13,071 bases of DNA, taken from the NCBI GenBank assembly GCA_028698695.1, contig JAQVWB010000027.1, positions 1 to 13,071 of the forward strand, in the 5' to 3' direction. The notes beneath the pieces were generated by a model. The model worked only from the letters and a program-made list of their open reading frames with translations, had not been told where the DNA came from and ran no database searches. Below, in pieces: positions 1-6,966 of the stretch (position 1 is its first letter; each line of letters starts with the position of its first letter). Origin of the DNA: Syntrophomonadaceae bacterium (lineage in GTDB: Bacteria > Bacillota > Syntrophomonadia > Syntrophomonadales > Syntrophomonadaceae). Made by a program: the position numbers and the translations under genes.

Positions 1-1
1 T

Positions 2-1582
2 GTAATTCGTATGGAAGAAGAACGCTTTTTCGTTACTTTACATGAAGGTATGAGAAAAGTGGAAGAAATATTGGCCAGGACGCGTCAGCAGGGAGCAGAG
101 CTAATTAGTGGCGCAGATGCTTTTATGATGTATGACACTTATGGATTCCCCCTGGATTTAATGGAAGATGTGGCCAGTGAAAATGGTTTTGAGGTTGATA
201 CCGAAGGTTTCGGAAAGATGATGGAACAACAACGGGATAGAGCCAGGAGTGCCAATAAAGGAGAAAATGCTTTTGCTCAGGACCGCATTCTGGCTGAATT
301 GCTGGCGGAATTACCGGCAACATTTTTCAGTGGTTATGACCGGCAGGAGGATCAGTCTCAGGTTACAGCATTGCTGGTTGATAACGAAAAGGTTAACGAG
401 GCTTACGGTAAAGAAATAATTCTGGTTACGGCAGTAACCCCTTTTTATGCGCAAAGTGGCGGTCAGATAGCGGATAGTGGAATTATTACGGGACAAAATG
501 GTACTTTGAAAGTCATGGAAGTACATAAAATAGCTGACTGGATTCTTCATTATGGTGAGTTGGATGGAAAAATTTCTGTAGATGAGCAGGTTGTGCTTAC
601 TGTAGATAAACAAAGAAGGCTTGATACTGCCCGTAACCATACTGCTACCCATTTATTGCACCTGGCTCTCCGACAGGTGTTAGGGGATCATGCTCAACAA
701 AAAGGCAGTCTGGTGGAACCGGAAAGACTTCGCTTTGACTTCTCTCATCTTACGGCAGTAACCGAAGCGGAATTATGTAAAATTGAGAAATTGGTAAATG
801 AAGCTATCTGGAGTATGCATGATGTTTCCAAAGTGGTGAAAAGCCTGGATGAAGCCAGAGAAATGGGAGCGGTAGCTTTGTTTGGTGAAAAGTATGGTGA
901 TCAGGTGCGGGTAGTTTCAGTTGGCGATATTAGTATGGAGTTATGCGGCGGAACCCATGTAAGCAATACCGGTGAAATAGGATTATTTAAATTGCTTAGC
1001 GAAGGCAGTGTAGGTTCAGGCCTTAGAAGAATTGAAGCGGTAACTGGCAGGTATGCTCTCGAGTATCTTAATAGAGTAGAAAAAGATTTGAAAAGTATCG
1101 CGGCTGCATTACGCGTAACCCCAGTGGAAGCTGTTAAAAGGGTTGAACAATTAAACAGGAATTTACGGGAAAAAGACAAGGAAATTGAAACCCTTAAAAG
1201 TAAAGCTTCCCAGGCAGCCAGCCAGGATATTATTTCCCAGGCAGTAACGGTTGGAGATGTCAAAACCTTAATTACAGTAGTATCCAGTCCGGATACTAAC
1301 ACATTAAGACAAAATGCTGAAATGCTTCGTGATAAACTGGGCACTTCAGTAGTACTGCTGGGAGCTGTAATTGGGGACCGGGTAGCCTTTACCTGTTTTG
1401 TCAGCAAAGAATTGGTACCCCGTGGACTTCATGCCGGGAACATTGTGGCTCTGGCTGCCAAAGTAACTGGTGGCGGCGGTGGAGGCAGGCCGGATATGGC
1501 TCAGGCAGGAGGCAAAGAAGTTGATAAACTGGAAATGGCAATGGAAGAGGCCCGAAAAATGGTAGAAATAACCTTGCAATAA
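2..1582 (+). CDS. alaS: alanine--tRNA ligase, 3' part (5' end outside window)
   Basis: Charges tRNA-Ala with alanine in the cytoplasm and clears mischarged Ser/Gly-tRNA-Ala. The reading frame is open to the left edge (residues VIR precede the first ATG at 11), so the gene enters from outside; about 526 of the usual ~870-880 residues are present and the catalytic aminoacylation domain is missing from view. Numbering from the ATG at 11, YDTYGFPLDL (41-50) and PFYAQSGGQIADSG (144-157) are AlaRS hallmarks. The editing-domain metal/substrate motif HTATH is at 210-214 and its partner CGGTH at 312-316. A coiled-coil stretch (about 375-405) leads to the C-terminal DHHA1 domain with its glycine run followed by RPDMAQAGGKE. 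The next gene, ireB, follows after 59 bases, as in Bacillus subtilis. Identification is firm. Confidence 0.97.
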   Translation, partial: VIRMEEERFFVTLHEGMRKVEEILARTRQQGAELISGADAFMMYDTYGFPLDLMEDVASENGFEVDTEGFGKMMEQQRDRARSANKGENAFAQDRILAELLAELPATFFSGYDRQEDQSQVTALLVDNEKVNEAYGKEIILVTAVTPFYAQSGGQIADSGIITGQNGTLKVMEVHKIADWILHYGELDGKISVDEQVVLTVDKQRRLDTARNHTATHLLHLALRQVLGDHAQQKGSLVEPERLRFDFSHLTAVTEAELCKIEKLVNEAIWSMHDVSKVVKSLDEAREMGAVALFGEKYGDQVRVVSVGDISMELCGGTHVSNTGEIGLFKLLSEGSVGSGLRRIEAVTGRYALEYLNRVEKDLKSIAAALRVTPVEAVKRVEQLNRNLREKDKEIETLKSKASQAASQDIISQAVTVGDVKTLITVVSSPDTNTLRQNAEMLRDKLGTSVVLLGAVIGDRVAFTCFVSKELVPRGLHAGNIVALAAKVTGGGGGGRPDMAQAGGKEVDKLEMAMEEARKMVEITLQ

Positions 1583-1641
1583 ACGAAGGAATCGGGCTTG
1601 CCGATGTTGAACAATTGCTTTTACAAGGGGAGGTGTCAGTT

Positions 1642-1896
1642 ATGCCTCAGAGACCGGGGGAGACCGTCAGCTTTAAGCTGGATAGAGAAGGCGAGGAGAA
1701 GGTACGCACTATTCTACATAAGGTATATGAAGCCCTGGAGGAAAAGGGTTATAACCCCATAAACCAACTGGTAGGTTATATGATTTCCGGGGATCCGGCC
1801 TACATAACCAGTCATAATGAGGCTCGTAACCTTATTTGCAAGGTGGAACGGGATGAAGTGCTGGAAGTTTTGTTGAAGACTTATTTAAGTAATTAA
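1642..1896 (+). CDS. ireB: IreB/ReoM family regulatory phosphoprotein (UPF0297, DUF965)
   Basis: Small cytoplasmic protein of 84 residues. In Enterococcus (IreB) and Listeria (ReoM) the family is phosphorylated by the PASTA Ser/Thr kinase (IreK/PrkA); ReoM controls ClpC-dependent breakdown of MurA and hence peptidoglycan supply. The family core is plain: ETVSFKLD near the N-terminus, GYNPINQLVGYMISGDPAYITSHNEARN in the middle (split here as GYNPINQLVGYMISGDPAYI at 36-55 plus the following residues), and ERDEVLEVLLKTYL at the end. The frame is open further upstream to an ATG at 1615, but the ATG at 1642 sits 6 bases after a strong AGGGGAGGTG-type site (about 1625-1635) and gives the normal family length. 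It lies between alaS and ruvX, its conserved position in Firmicutes. Thr8 aligns with the family phospho-threonine. Confidence 0.95.
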   Translation: MPQRPGETVSFKLDREGEEKVRTILHKVYEALEEKGYNPINQLVGYMISGDPAYITSHNEARNLICKVERDEVLEVLLKTYLSN

Positions 1897-1904
1897 AAGG
1901 AATG

Positions 1905-1934
1905 TTATCCCCATGAGCGTAATCATGGGGATAA
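1905..1934. repeat. perfect 12-bp inverted repeat between ireB and ruvX
   Basis: The arms TTATCCCCATGA (1905-1916) and TCATGGGGATAA (1923-1934) are exact complements around a 6-base loop, GCGTAA. Two further G-T pairs could extend the stem outward. No T-run follows, so this is not a standard intrinsic terminator. It lies 8 bases after the ireB stop and 36 bases before ruvX. It could be an mRNA stem that sets the ireB/ruvX ratio (processing or stability), or a binding site for a dimeric regulator. Function is inferred only. Confidence 0.7.
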
Positions 1935-1970
1935 TGCATTTCAATATGGTCAGGAGTATATTTTATTAAG

Positions 1971-2393
1971 ATGAAGAGAAAAATGGGTCTGGATGTGGGA
2001 GAAAAACGAATTGGAATTGCCTTGAGTGATCCTATGGGGTGGACTGCTCAGGGGCATTCGGTATTGAATAGAAAGAATCTGCACTATGATTTACAGGAAA
2101 TAGCCCGCTTATGCTTATTGATGGAAGTGGATGAGATCGTGGTAGGGATGCCCCGTAATATGAATGGCACCTATGGGGCCAAAGCTGAAGAAATAGAAGA
2201 ATTCGCCGACAATCTGGCCAAAGTAATTGACCTGCCCATTGTATTCTGGGATGAACGATTAACTACGCGTGCTGCGGAAAGAACTCTACTGGAAGCTAAT
2301 GTGTCCAGAAAAAAGCGTAGAGAAGTCATTGATAAAATTGCCGCTGTAAATATTTTGCAAGGTTATCTTAATCGGCAAAATTCAGGCAAATAA
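1971..2393 (+). CDS. ruvX: RuvX/YqgF family putative pre-16S rRNA nuclease (Holliday junction resolvase-like fold)
   Basis: Cytoplasmic RNase H-fold protein of 140 residues, the family's normal size; homologues help mature the 5' end of 16S rRNA, while a Holliday junction role (the family's older name) is less supported. Visible motifs are GLDVGEKRIGIALSD (6-20) with the catalytic Asp8, VVGMPRNMNGT (57-67), WDERLTT (93-99) with the acidic pair Asp94/Glu95, and DKIAAVNILQGYL (121-133). The start is not settled: the ATG at 1971 lies 14 bases after a CAGGAG site (1951-1956), which is long; an ATT at 1965 would be better spaced and an ATG at 1983 would give MGLDVG. I keep the first ATG. Order alaS-ireB-ruvX is conserved in Firmicutes. 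Confidence 0.93.
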   Translation: MKRKMGLDVGEKRIGIALSDPMGWTAQGHSVLNRKNLHYDLQEIARLCLLMEVDEIVVGMPRNMNGTYGAKAEEIEEFADNLAKVIDLPIVFWDERLTTRAAERTLLEANVSRKKRREVIDKIAAVNILQGYLNRQNSGK

Positions 2394-2394
2394 T

Positions 2395-2424
2395 TTGACA
2401 AACGAATCAGGTTTTGCTTAGAAT
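2395..2424 (+). promoter_or_regulatory. sigma-A type promoter for the DUF1292 gene
   Basis: A perfect -35 box TTGACA (2395-2400) and a near-consensus -10 box TAGAAT (2419-2424) are separated by 18 bases. The promoter begins two bases after the ruvX stop codon, so transcription would start near 2431 and give a leader of about 24 bases before the DUF1292 start. Confidence 0.75.
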
Positions 2425-2454
2425 GTGACTAGTTTCTAAAAAGGGGTGATATAA

Positions 2455-2769
2455 ATGCATGATGACGAATTATTTGAAGAGGAGAATCCCGTGCTGGTTC
2501 TGATTGATGAAGAAGGAGAAGAACATCTATTTGAACTGCTGGCTGAATTGGAAATAGAATCTGAAACTTACCGGGTTCTGCTTCCTTTTGTAGATGAGGA
2601 AGATATTGAAGAAGATGATGATGATGGGGAAGAAGAACTTGAAGTAATAATTCTCAAGGTAGTTATTGACGAGGACGGTACTGAGTTTCTCAGTGATATC
2701 GAAGATGATGATGAATGGGAAAAGGTTGCTGATGCCTGGCAGGAATTAGTGGACTCTGAAGAAATTTAG
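2455..2769 (+). CDS. DUF1292 family acidic protein (YrzB-like)
   Basis: A 104-residue, very acidic soluble protein of unknown function. The N-terminal part (VLVLIDEEGEEHLFELLAEL, about 14-33) followed by YRVLLPF and a later LEVIILKVVIDEDG stretch is the DUF1292 pattern, and the gene sits in the place of B. subtilis yrzB, directly after ruvX. The central segment (about 49-62) is almost all Asp/Glu (EEDIEEDDDDGEEE) and is probably disordered. The ATG at 2455 follows a strong AAAAAGGGGTGAT site. It has its own consensus promoter upstream and an intrinsic terminator 22 bases after the stop, so it can be made as a single-gene transcript as well as by read-through from alaS-ireB-ruvX. Confidence 0.9.
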   Translation: MHDDELFEEENPVLVLIDEEGEEHLFELLAELEIESETYRVLLPFVDEEDIEEDDDDGEEELEVIILKVVIDEDGTEFLSDIEDDDEWEKVADAWQELVDSEEI

Positions 2770-2790
2770 TTTTAAAAAGTTCTATTTAAT

Positions 2791-2817
2791 AAAAAGAGGC
2801 CGGACGGCTTCTTTTTT
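2791..2817 (+). terminator. Rho-independent terminator after the DUF1292 gene
   Basis: Arms AAAAAGAGGCC (2791-2801) and GGCTTCTTTTT (2806-2816) pair over 11 bp (one G-T) around the loop GGAC, and six Ts (2812-2817) close the structure. It separates the alaS-DUF1292 group from the vanW-mltG group. Confidence 0.85.
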
Positions 2818-2831
2818 ACTTTTTGAGTGTA

Positions 2832-2859
2832 TTAAATTATCGCTAATATCGTATATAAT
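2832..2859 (+). promoter_or_regulatory. likely promoter for the VanW-mltG unit
   Basis: A perfect -10 box TATAAT lies at 2854-2859, just after the terminator. The -35 is poor: TTAAAT (2832-2837) at 16 bases is the best candidate. Transcription would start near 2866, about 44 bases before the chosen TTG start of the VanW gene. Confidence 0.5.
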
Positions 2860-2909
2860 TGAATAGGCATCAAAATAGCTTTAAATTTGTATTGTTGGGG
2901 GTTTTGTTC

Positions 2910-4391
2910 TTGGCAGAACATAGTCGGCGGATTATATTTCTGGCATCACTGGTAGTATTGGGCATAATTTGTGCCTTGATAATTTATTTCTATCAAATAT
3001 TCTATGAATCGGACTATTTTTTGCCTGGCGTACAAATAGCTTCTGTTGAAGTTGAGGGTTTAACCAGGGAACAGGCAACCGATAAGCTTAACGCTTTGAT
3101 AGATGAATCATATCAAAGACCACTGATGTTTTATTATCAGGAATACGGCTATCCGACTCTGCTTAATAAGGTAAGTCAGCGTCAGGATCCTGCTGCTATG
3201 GTTGAAGATAGCTGGAGACAGGAACAGAAAAGAGATATTAAATCCAAGCTGTTCAATTTAGATGGTTCCAGAAGCATTACTTATTATGAACAGATTATCT
3301 ATGATAAACAGGCCGTTATTGAAATGGCAGAGGAATGGGAATCATATGTTGTAGTTGAACCAGTAAACCCCCGATTGGAAATGGAACAACAGGGGTTAAA
3401 GATAATACCGGGACAATCCGGCCAAACTATTAATATTGACAAGACTCTGGAGAACCTGCCTTCCGGATGGGCTGATATTAATAGTGATATAAAAGTTCCA
3501 ATTGTAATTGAGGAAGCACAGCCCCAGATTACTGAGAAAGATTTAAAAAGTATGGGTGAGCTGGCTCGTTATACTACCTGGTACAACACTGGGGAAATAG
3601 ACCGTTCCCATAACCTGGTAAGGGCAGCCTATACTATTAACACCCGCGTGGTCCAACCAGGAGGAATTTTTTCTTTTAATCAGACCGTAGGCAAACGCAG
3701 TTTTGAAACGGGATATCGGGATGCGATGGTTATAGTAGGAGGTAAGTTTGAACCCGGAGTGGGGGGAGGTATTTGCCAGGTATCTTCCACATTATATAAT
3801 GCAGTTTTGTTAGCTGGTTTGGAAATAGTGGAAAGGCATAATCACAATCTGGCGGTGGCCTACATACCAACGGGATTGGATGCTACGGTATCTTACGGTC
3901 TGCAGGACTTTAGATTCAAAAATAATACCCAATATCCGATTTATTTGAAAAGTGCAGCTGGCGGCGGAGGATTAACCATAACCATTTTTGGTCATCTTAG
4001 TAACAAAAAGAATATTACTCTTGAGCACTATATTGACCAGGTAATACCTTTTAGAGAAATACGGGAAAAAGATCCAACTCTGGCACCAGGGGAAGAGATA
4101 GTTGAAACTAAAGGTATGCCTGGTTATGTAGCCAGATCATACCGGGTTTTTCATGATAACAACGGGGGAGTTGTTTTACGGGAAAAACTGGCTACAGATC
4201 GTTATAGCCCGCTAAATAGAATAATTTATATTGGTGAGGAACTTCCCCCATCTGAGGGTGAAGCAGTGCCACCAGATCAAATCGAACCACAACCGGAGCC
4301 AAATCCGGAGCCAAATCCGGAGACAGGTTTGGAACCCATACCGGAAAACGAACCACCAGTTGATTTCAATCAAGGGGAAGGGTATGAGTAA
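2910..4391 (+). CDS. VanW family / peptidoglycan-binding-4 membrane-anchored protein (YoaR-like)
   Basis: A 493-residue protein likely anchored in the membrane and facing outward. After a short basic start comes one hydrophobic segment (about 8-31). A peptidoglycan-binding-4-like region follows (about 40-210), with LPGVQIASVEVEGLTREQA at its start. The VanW domain has FNQTVGKRSFETGYRDA (from about 256), GGGICQVSSTLYNA (286-299) and DATVSYGLQDFRFKNN (324-339). A possible G5-like region follows (about 385-450, weak), then a Pro/Glu/Asn tail with PEPNPEPNPE. The frame is open back to a TTG at 2859, but that codon overlaps the TATAAT box, so I prefer the TTG at 2910, 7 bases after TGGGGGT. VanW proteins occur in vancomycin-resistance clusters and near spore or wall genes; the biochemical role is unknown. 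It overlaps mltG by 8 bases. Nothing here suggests antibiotic resistance. Confidence 0.85.
   Translation: MAEHSRRIIFLASLVVLGIICALIIYFYQIFYESDYFLPGVQIASVEVEGLTREQATDKLNALIDESYQRPLMFYYQEYGYPTLLNKVSQRQDPAAMVEDSWRQEQKRDIKSKLFNLDGSRSITYYEQIIYDKQAVIEMAEEWESYVVVEPVNPRLEMEQQGLKIIPGQSGQTINIDKTLENLPSGWADINSDIKVPIVIEEAQPQITEKDLKSMGELARYTTWYNTGEIDRSHNLVRAAYTINTRVVQPGGIFSFNQTVGKRSFETGYRDAMVIVGGKFEPGVGGGICQVSSTLYNAVLLAGLEIVERHNHNLAVAYIPTGLDATVSYGLQDFRFKNNTQYPIYLKSAAGGGGLTITIFGHLSNKKNITLEHYIDQVIPFREIREKDPTLAPGEEIVETKGMPGYVARSYRVFHDNNGGVVLREKLATDRYSPLNRIIYIGEELPPSEGEAVPPDQIEPQPEPNPEPNPETGLEPIPENEPPVDFNQGEGYE
4293..4322. repeat. 12-bp tandem repeat in the VanW protein tail
   Basis: The unit CCGGAGCCAAAT occurs twice in full (4293-4304, 4305-4316) and then as CCGGAG (4317-4322). 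In frame it encodes the PEPN repeats of the extracellular tail, so copy number could drift by slippage without breaking the frame. Confidence 0.8.
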
Positions 4392-5412
4392 AGTTATAAC
4401 CGAAAAGCCTAAAAAAAGAGCATCTCTTTTTATTGTTGTACTGCTTTTAGCGATTATCGCAGGAAGTGGATGGCAGCTATTTAATAGTCAGTTTCAGCCG
4501 GTAGACGCCAGTGACAAAACTTATCAGGATGTGGTTATTCCGGCCAATAGTACTGCCCGTCAAATTGCTGAAATTCTTCATGAAAATAGTCTTATTCATA
4601 GTCAGCGGGCCTTTTTATCCTATTGTAAAAAACAGAAATTGGATGGCAGTTTGATGGCAGGTCATTATAGATTTAGCCGTAGTCAACCGTTGGCTGAAAT
4701 AGCTTCAGCCATTGCTGCGGGAAAGGTAGTTACTATTTCCTTTACAATTCCCGAAGGTTTTACAGTCAGGCAGATAGGTGATTTGCTGGTTGAGAAGAAT
4801 ATTGTAACCCGTGAAAGTTGGGACCAGGCTGTTACGGCTAAATACGATTATATGTTTCTGAAGGGTTTGCCGCCAGGCGAAAAAGGTTTGGAAGGATTCC
4901 TGTTCCCGGATACTTATTATATTTCTGAAGATATTTCTGCCTCCCGGATAATTGATGCCATGCTGAGCCAGTTTGATCTATTATGGCAGCAGGAATTTGC
5001 TGCATTGGCAAAAAGCCGAGGTCAGAGCATAAATGAGATAGTTACGATAGCTTCCTTAATAGAGGGGGAAGCTCGTGTTGGCAGTGAGCGTTCAATTATA
5101 TCAGGAGTTATTTACAACCGTTTGCAACGCGACATGTTACTGCAGATTGATGCTACCATACTTTATTGTTTGCCGAAGCACCAGGAGGTAATATATTATC
5201 GGGATTTGGAAGTAGACAGCCCCTATAATACTTATCGTTACCCCGGGCTACCCCCGGGACCGATTACCAATCCAGGAAAGGAAAGCATAAAGGCAGCCTT
5301 AAAACCTGATAAGCATAGCTACCTTTTTTATGTATCCAGGGGAGATGGCAGTCATCATTTTACGGAAACCTATGCACAACATCTGGCCGCCAAGCGTCAA
5401 TATATTGACTGA
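4384..5412 (+). CDS. mltG: endolytic transglycosylase MltG (YceG family)
   Basis: Membrane-bound lytic transglycosylase of 342 residues that cuts nascent glycan strands in the wall and is thought to end their elongation. One N-terminal membrane segment (about 14-34, LFIVVLLLAIIAG) is followed by a LysM-like part (about 46-120) and the YceG catalytic domain. Key motifs are EGFLFPDTYYI (170-180), IASLIEGEA with the likely catalytic Glu227, LLQIDATI, and the C-terminal YNTYRYPGLPPGPITNPG then SYLFYVSRGDGSHHF. The frame is open back to 4231, but the ATG at 4384, 6 bases after AAGGGGA, gives a normal membrane start. Its ATGAGTAA overlaps the VanW stop, so translation of the two is probably coupled. 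It corresponds to B. subtilis yrrL. Confidence 0.95.
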   Translation: MSKVITEKPKKRASLFIVVLLLAIIAGSGWQLFNSQFQPVDASDKTYQDVVIPANSTARQIAEILHENSLIHSQRAFLSYCKKQKLDGSLMAGHYRFSRSQPLAEIASAIAAGKVVTISFTIPEGFTVRQIGDLLVEKNIVTRESWDQAVTAKYDYMFLKGLPPGEKGLEGFLFPDTYYISEDISASRIIDAMLSQFDLLWQQEFAALAKSRGQSINEIVTIASLIEGEARVGSERSIISGVIYNRLQRDMLLQIDATILYCLPKHQEVIYYRDLEVDSPYNTYRYPGLPPGPITNPGKESIKAALKPDKHSYLFYVSRGDGSHHFTETYAQHLAAKRQYID

Positions 5413-5531
5413 GTAAGTTAATTAGAAGCTGACTATAGCTTACGGAATATTTATACATCCAGCTCAGCACAATAAAACCTAATACCTGATTAGTAAACTT
5501 TTGTTTGAAGGATTAGACCGGAGGATATGTA

Positions 5532-6761
5532 ATGAATAAACCGGAACTGGTTATGCCGGCGGGAGATTTGGAAAAATTACATACGGCGTTGCTTTTTGGA
5601 GCTGATGCGGTTTATACCGGAGGTAAAGAGTTTAGCCTCCGGGCATATGCAGGAAATTTGACCCTTCAGGAAATAAATGAAGGGTTGATTTTTGCACATG
5701 CGCGCGGTAAAAAACTTTATATTACGGTAAACATTCTGGCCCATAACCGGGATTTAACAGGCTTGCCTTCCTATCTGCAATCCTTGCAGGAAATAGGAGT
5801 TGATGGGCTGATAATTTCTGACCCGGGAGTGCTTAAACAGGCTCGGCGTCATGCACCGCAAATACCGATTACCATAAGTACACAGGCTAATGTGAGCAAT
5901 TATGAGTCAGCAGCTTTTTACCGGGATTTAGGGGCTAAAAGAATTGTATTGGCAAGGGAGTTAACTCTGGAAGAAATTATAGAAATTAAAAATCGAACCG
6001 GTATAGAAATGGAAATGTTCGTGCACGGCGCCATGTGTATGTCCTATTCGGGACGCTGTTTGCTTTCTTATTATATGACGGGGAGAAATGCTAACGAGGG
6101 AGCCTGTGCCCATCCTTGTCGTTATCGGTATCATTTGCAGGAAGAAAAGCGCCCGGGAGAGTATTTTCCTGTTGAAGAAGATGAACGGGGCAGCTATATT
6201 TTAAATTCCCGGGACTTATGTTTATTGCCGCACCTGCCGCGACTAATTGAAGCGGGGATAGATGCATTCAAAATTGAGGGCAGAATGAAGAGCCCCCTTT
6301 ATGTTGCTGCAGTTGGTCAGGTATACCGGCAGGCGATTGATGCTTATAGAGCACAAGCCGGCGAGTTTAGCAATGAGCAAATGCAATTATGGGAATCTGA
6401 ATTGTTTCGCATTGCCACCCGACCATATACAGATGGCTTTATTGATGGACCTGGCCCTAACCTGCAGGATACAGATCACCAGTCTAAAAGTGAACGGGAC
6501 CATTTTTGCGGGGTAGTAAAAGGATATACCCGGCAACGTAATTGTATTATTATTGAGCAAAGGTCTAATTTCGGACCCGGGGATAAGCTGGAATTACTGA
6601 TTCCCGGTGACGGGGTAATACCTCTCAGTTTTGATCGAATATATAATGAAGACATGCAGGAGGTCGACCGGGCCCGTCATCCCCGCCAACTAATATACCT
6701 GCCCTGGGATCACCCGGTAGCTGAATATTCAATCCTGCGAAGGAGGGGAGCATCTGATTAA
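5532..6761 (+). CDS. U32 family peptidase-like protein, probable tRNA/rRNA hydroxylation enzyme (TrhP/YrrO type)
   Basis: A 409-residue cytoplasmic protein of the U32 family. Despite the name, members such as E. coli YegQ (TrhP) and B. subtilis YrrN/YrrO act in prephenate-dependent 5-hydroxyuridine formation at tRNA position 34, and E. coli YdcP (RlhA) hydroxylates 23S rRNA. The start PELVMPAGDLEKLHTALLFGADAVYTGG is typical (first 20 residues PELVMPAGDLEKLHTALLFG). The U32 signature runs from Glu161 to Ser179 (EMFVHGAMCMSYSGRCLLS). Cys169, Cys176, Cys192 and Cys196 could hold an iron-sulfur cluster. GRMKSPLYVA and a C-terminal beta domain follow. The ATG at 5532 is 7 bases after GGAGG. Position matches yrrO, so the tRNA role is the best guess; RlhA-like activity cannot be excluded. 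Its stop overlaps the DUF4911 start. Confidence 0.9.
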   Translation: MNKPELVMPAGDLEKLHTALLFGADAVYTGGKEFSLRAYAGNLTLQEINEGLIFAHARGKKLYITVNILAHNRDLTGLPSYLQSLQEIGVDGLIISDPGVLKQARRHAPQIPITISTQANVSNYESAAFYRDLGAKRIVLARELTLEEIIEIKNRTGIEMEMFVHGAMCMSYSGRCLLSYYMTGRNANEGACAHPCRYRYHLQEEKRPGEYFPVEEDERGSYILNSRDLCLLPHLPRLIEAGIDAFKIEGRMKSPLYVAAVGQVYRQAIDAYRAQAGEFSNEQMQLWESELFRIATRPYTDGFIDGPGPNLQDTDHQSKSERDHFCGVVKGYTRQRNCIIIEQRSNFGPGDKLELLIPGDGVIPLSFDRIYNEDMQEVDRARHPRQLIYLPWDHPVAEYSILRRRGASD

Positions 6762-6966
6762 AGGAAATGTACTGCTAAAGGTCTCTCCCAGTGATATTGA
6801 TATGCTGACCAAAATTTTTGAAGCCTATGAATATCTGGGGGTAGTATCCACCTTGAATCGCAGCGAAGGTATAGTAGTAATTCGAGGTACAGCCGATACT
6901 TATACAGAAATAATTGAGATTTTACACAACCTGCCTTTTGTTGTACAGGTATGGGAAGAAGAATAA
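6754..6966 (+). CDS. DUF4911 family small protein with a CTG (or ATT) start
   Basis: A 70-residue reading frame that standard start rules miss because it has no early ATG, GTG or TTG. It reads MIKGNVLLKVSPSDIDML at the start, then FEAYEYLGVVSTLNRSEG, IVVIRGTADTYTEIIEIL and LPFVVQVWEEE at the end, which resembles the DUF4911 family (function unknown). The site AGGAGGGGAG (6741-6750) points to CTG at 6754 (7 bases after GGAGG), or ATT at 6757 (10 bases). With CTG it overlaps the U32 stop by 8 bases (CTGATTAA). Its end overlaps the longer form of the PBP gene by 16 bases. The first in-frame ATG (6802) would delete 16 residues of the matching region. A tightly packed, coupled gene, but the family call is from pattern memory. 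Confidence 0.8.
   Translation: MIKGNVLLKVSPSDIDMLTKIFEAYEYLGVVSTLNRSEGIVVIRGTADTYTEIIEILHNLPFVVQVWEEE

Noticed and set aside
1591..1605. 5-bp hairpin ATCGG-GCTTG-CCGAT after alaS
   Set aside because: Short stem without an adjacent T-run; not enough for a terminator.
2859..2909. Longer VanW start at TTG 2859
   Set aside because: This codon overlaps the TATAAT box, so the transcript would begin downstream of it.
4231..4383. Upstream extension of the mltG frame (51 codons)
   Set aside because: It overlaps the VanW coding tail, has odd basic composition, and the ATG at 4384 has a good ribosome site directly before a membrane segment.
5413..5531. Gap between mltG and the U32 gene
   Set aside because: Only weak 5-bp inverted repeats (AAGCT/AGCTT, GTAAG/CTTAC) and no convincing promoter pair or terminator seen.
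5527..5532. ATGTAA start-stop just before the U32 gene
   Set aside because: Only 2 bases from GGAGG, too close for initiation; the ATG at 5532 is correctly spaced.
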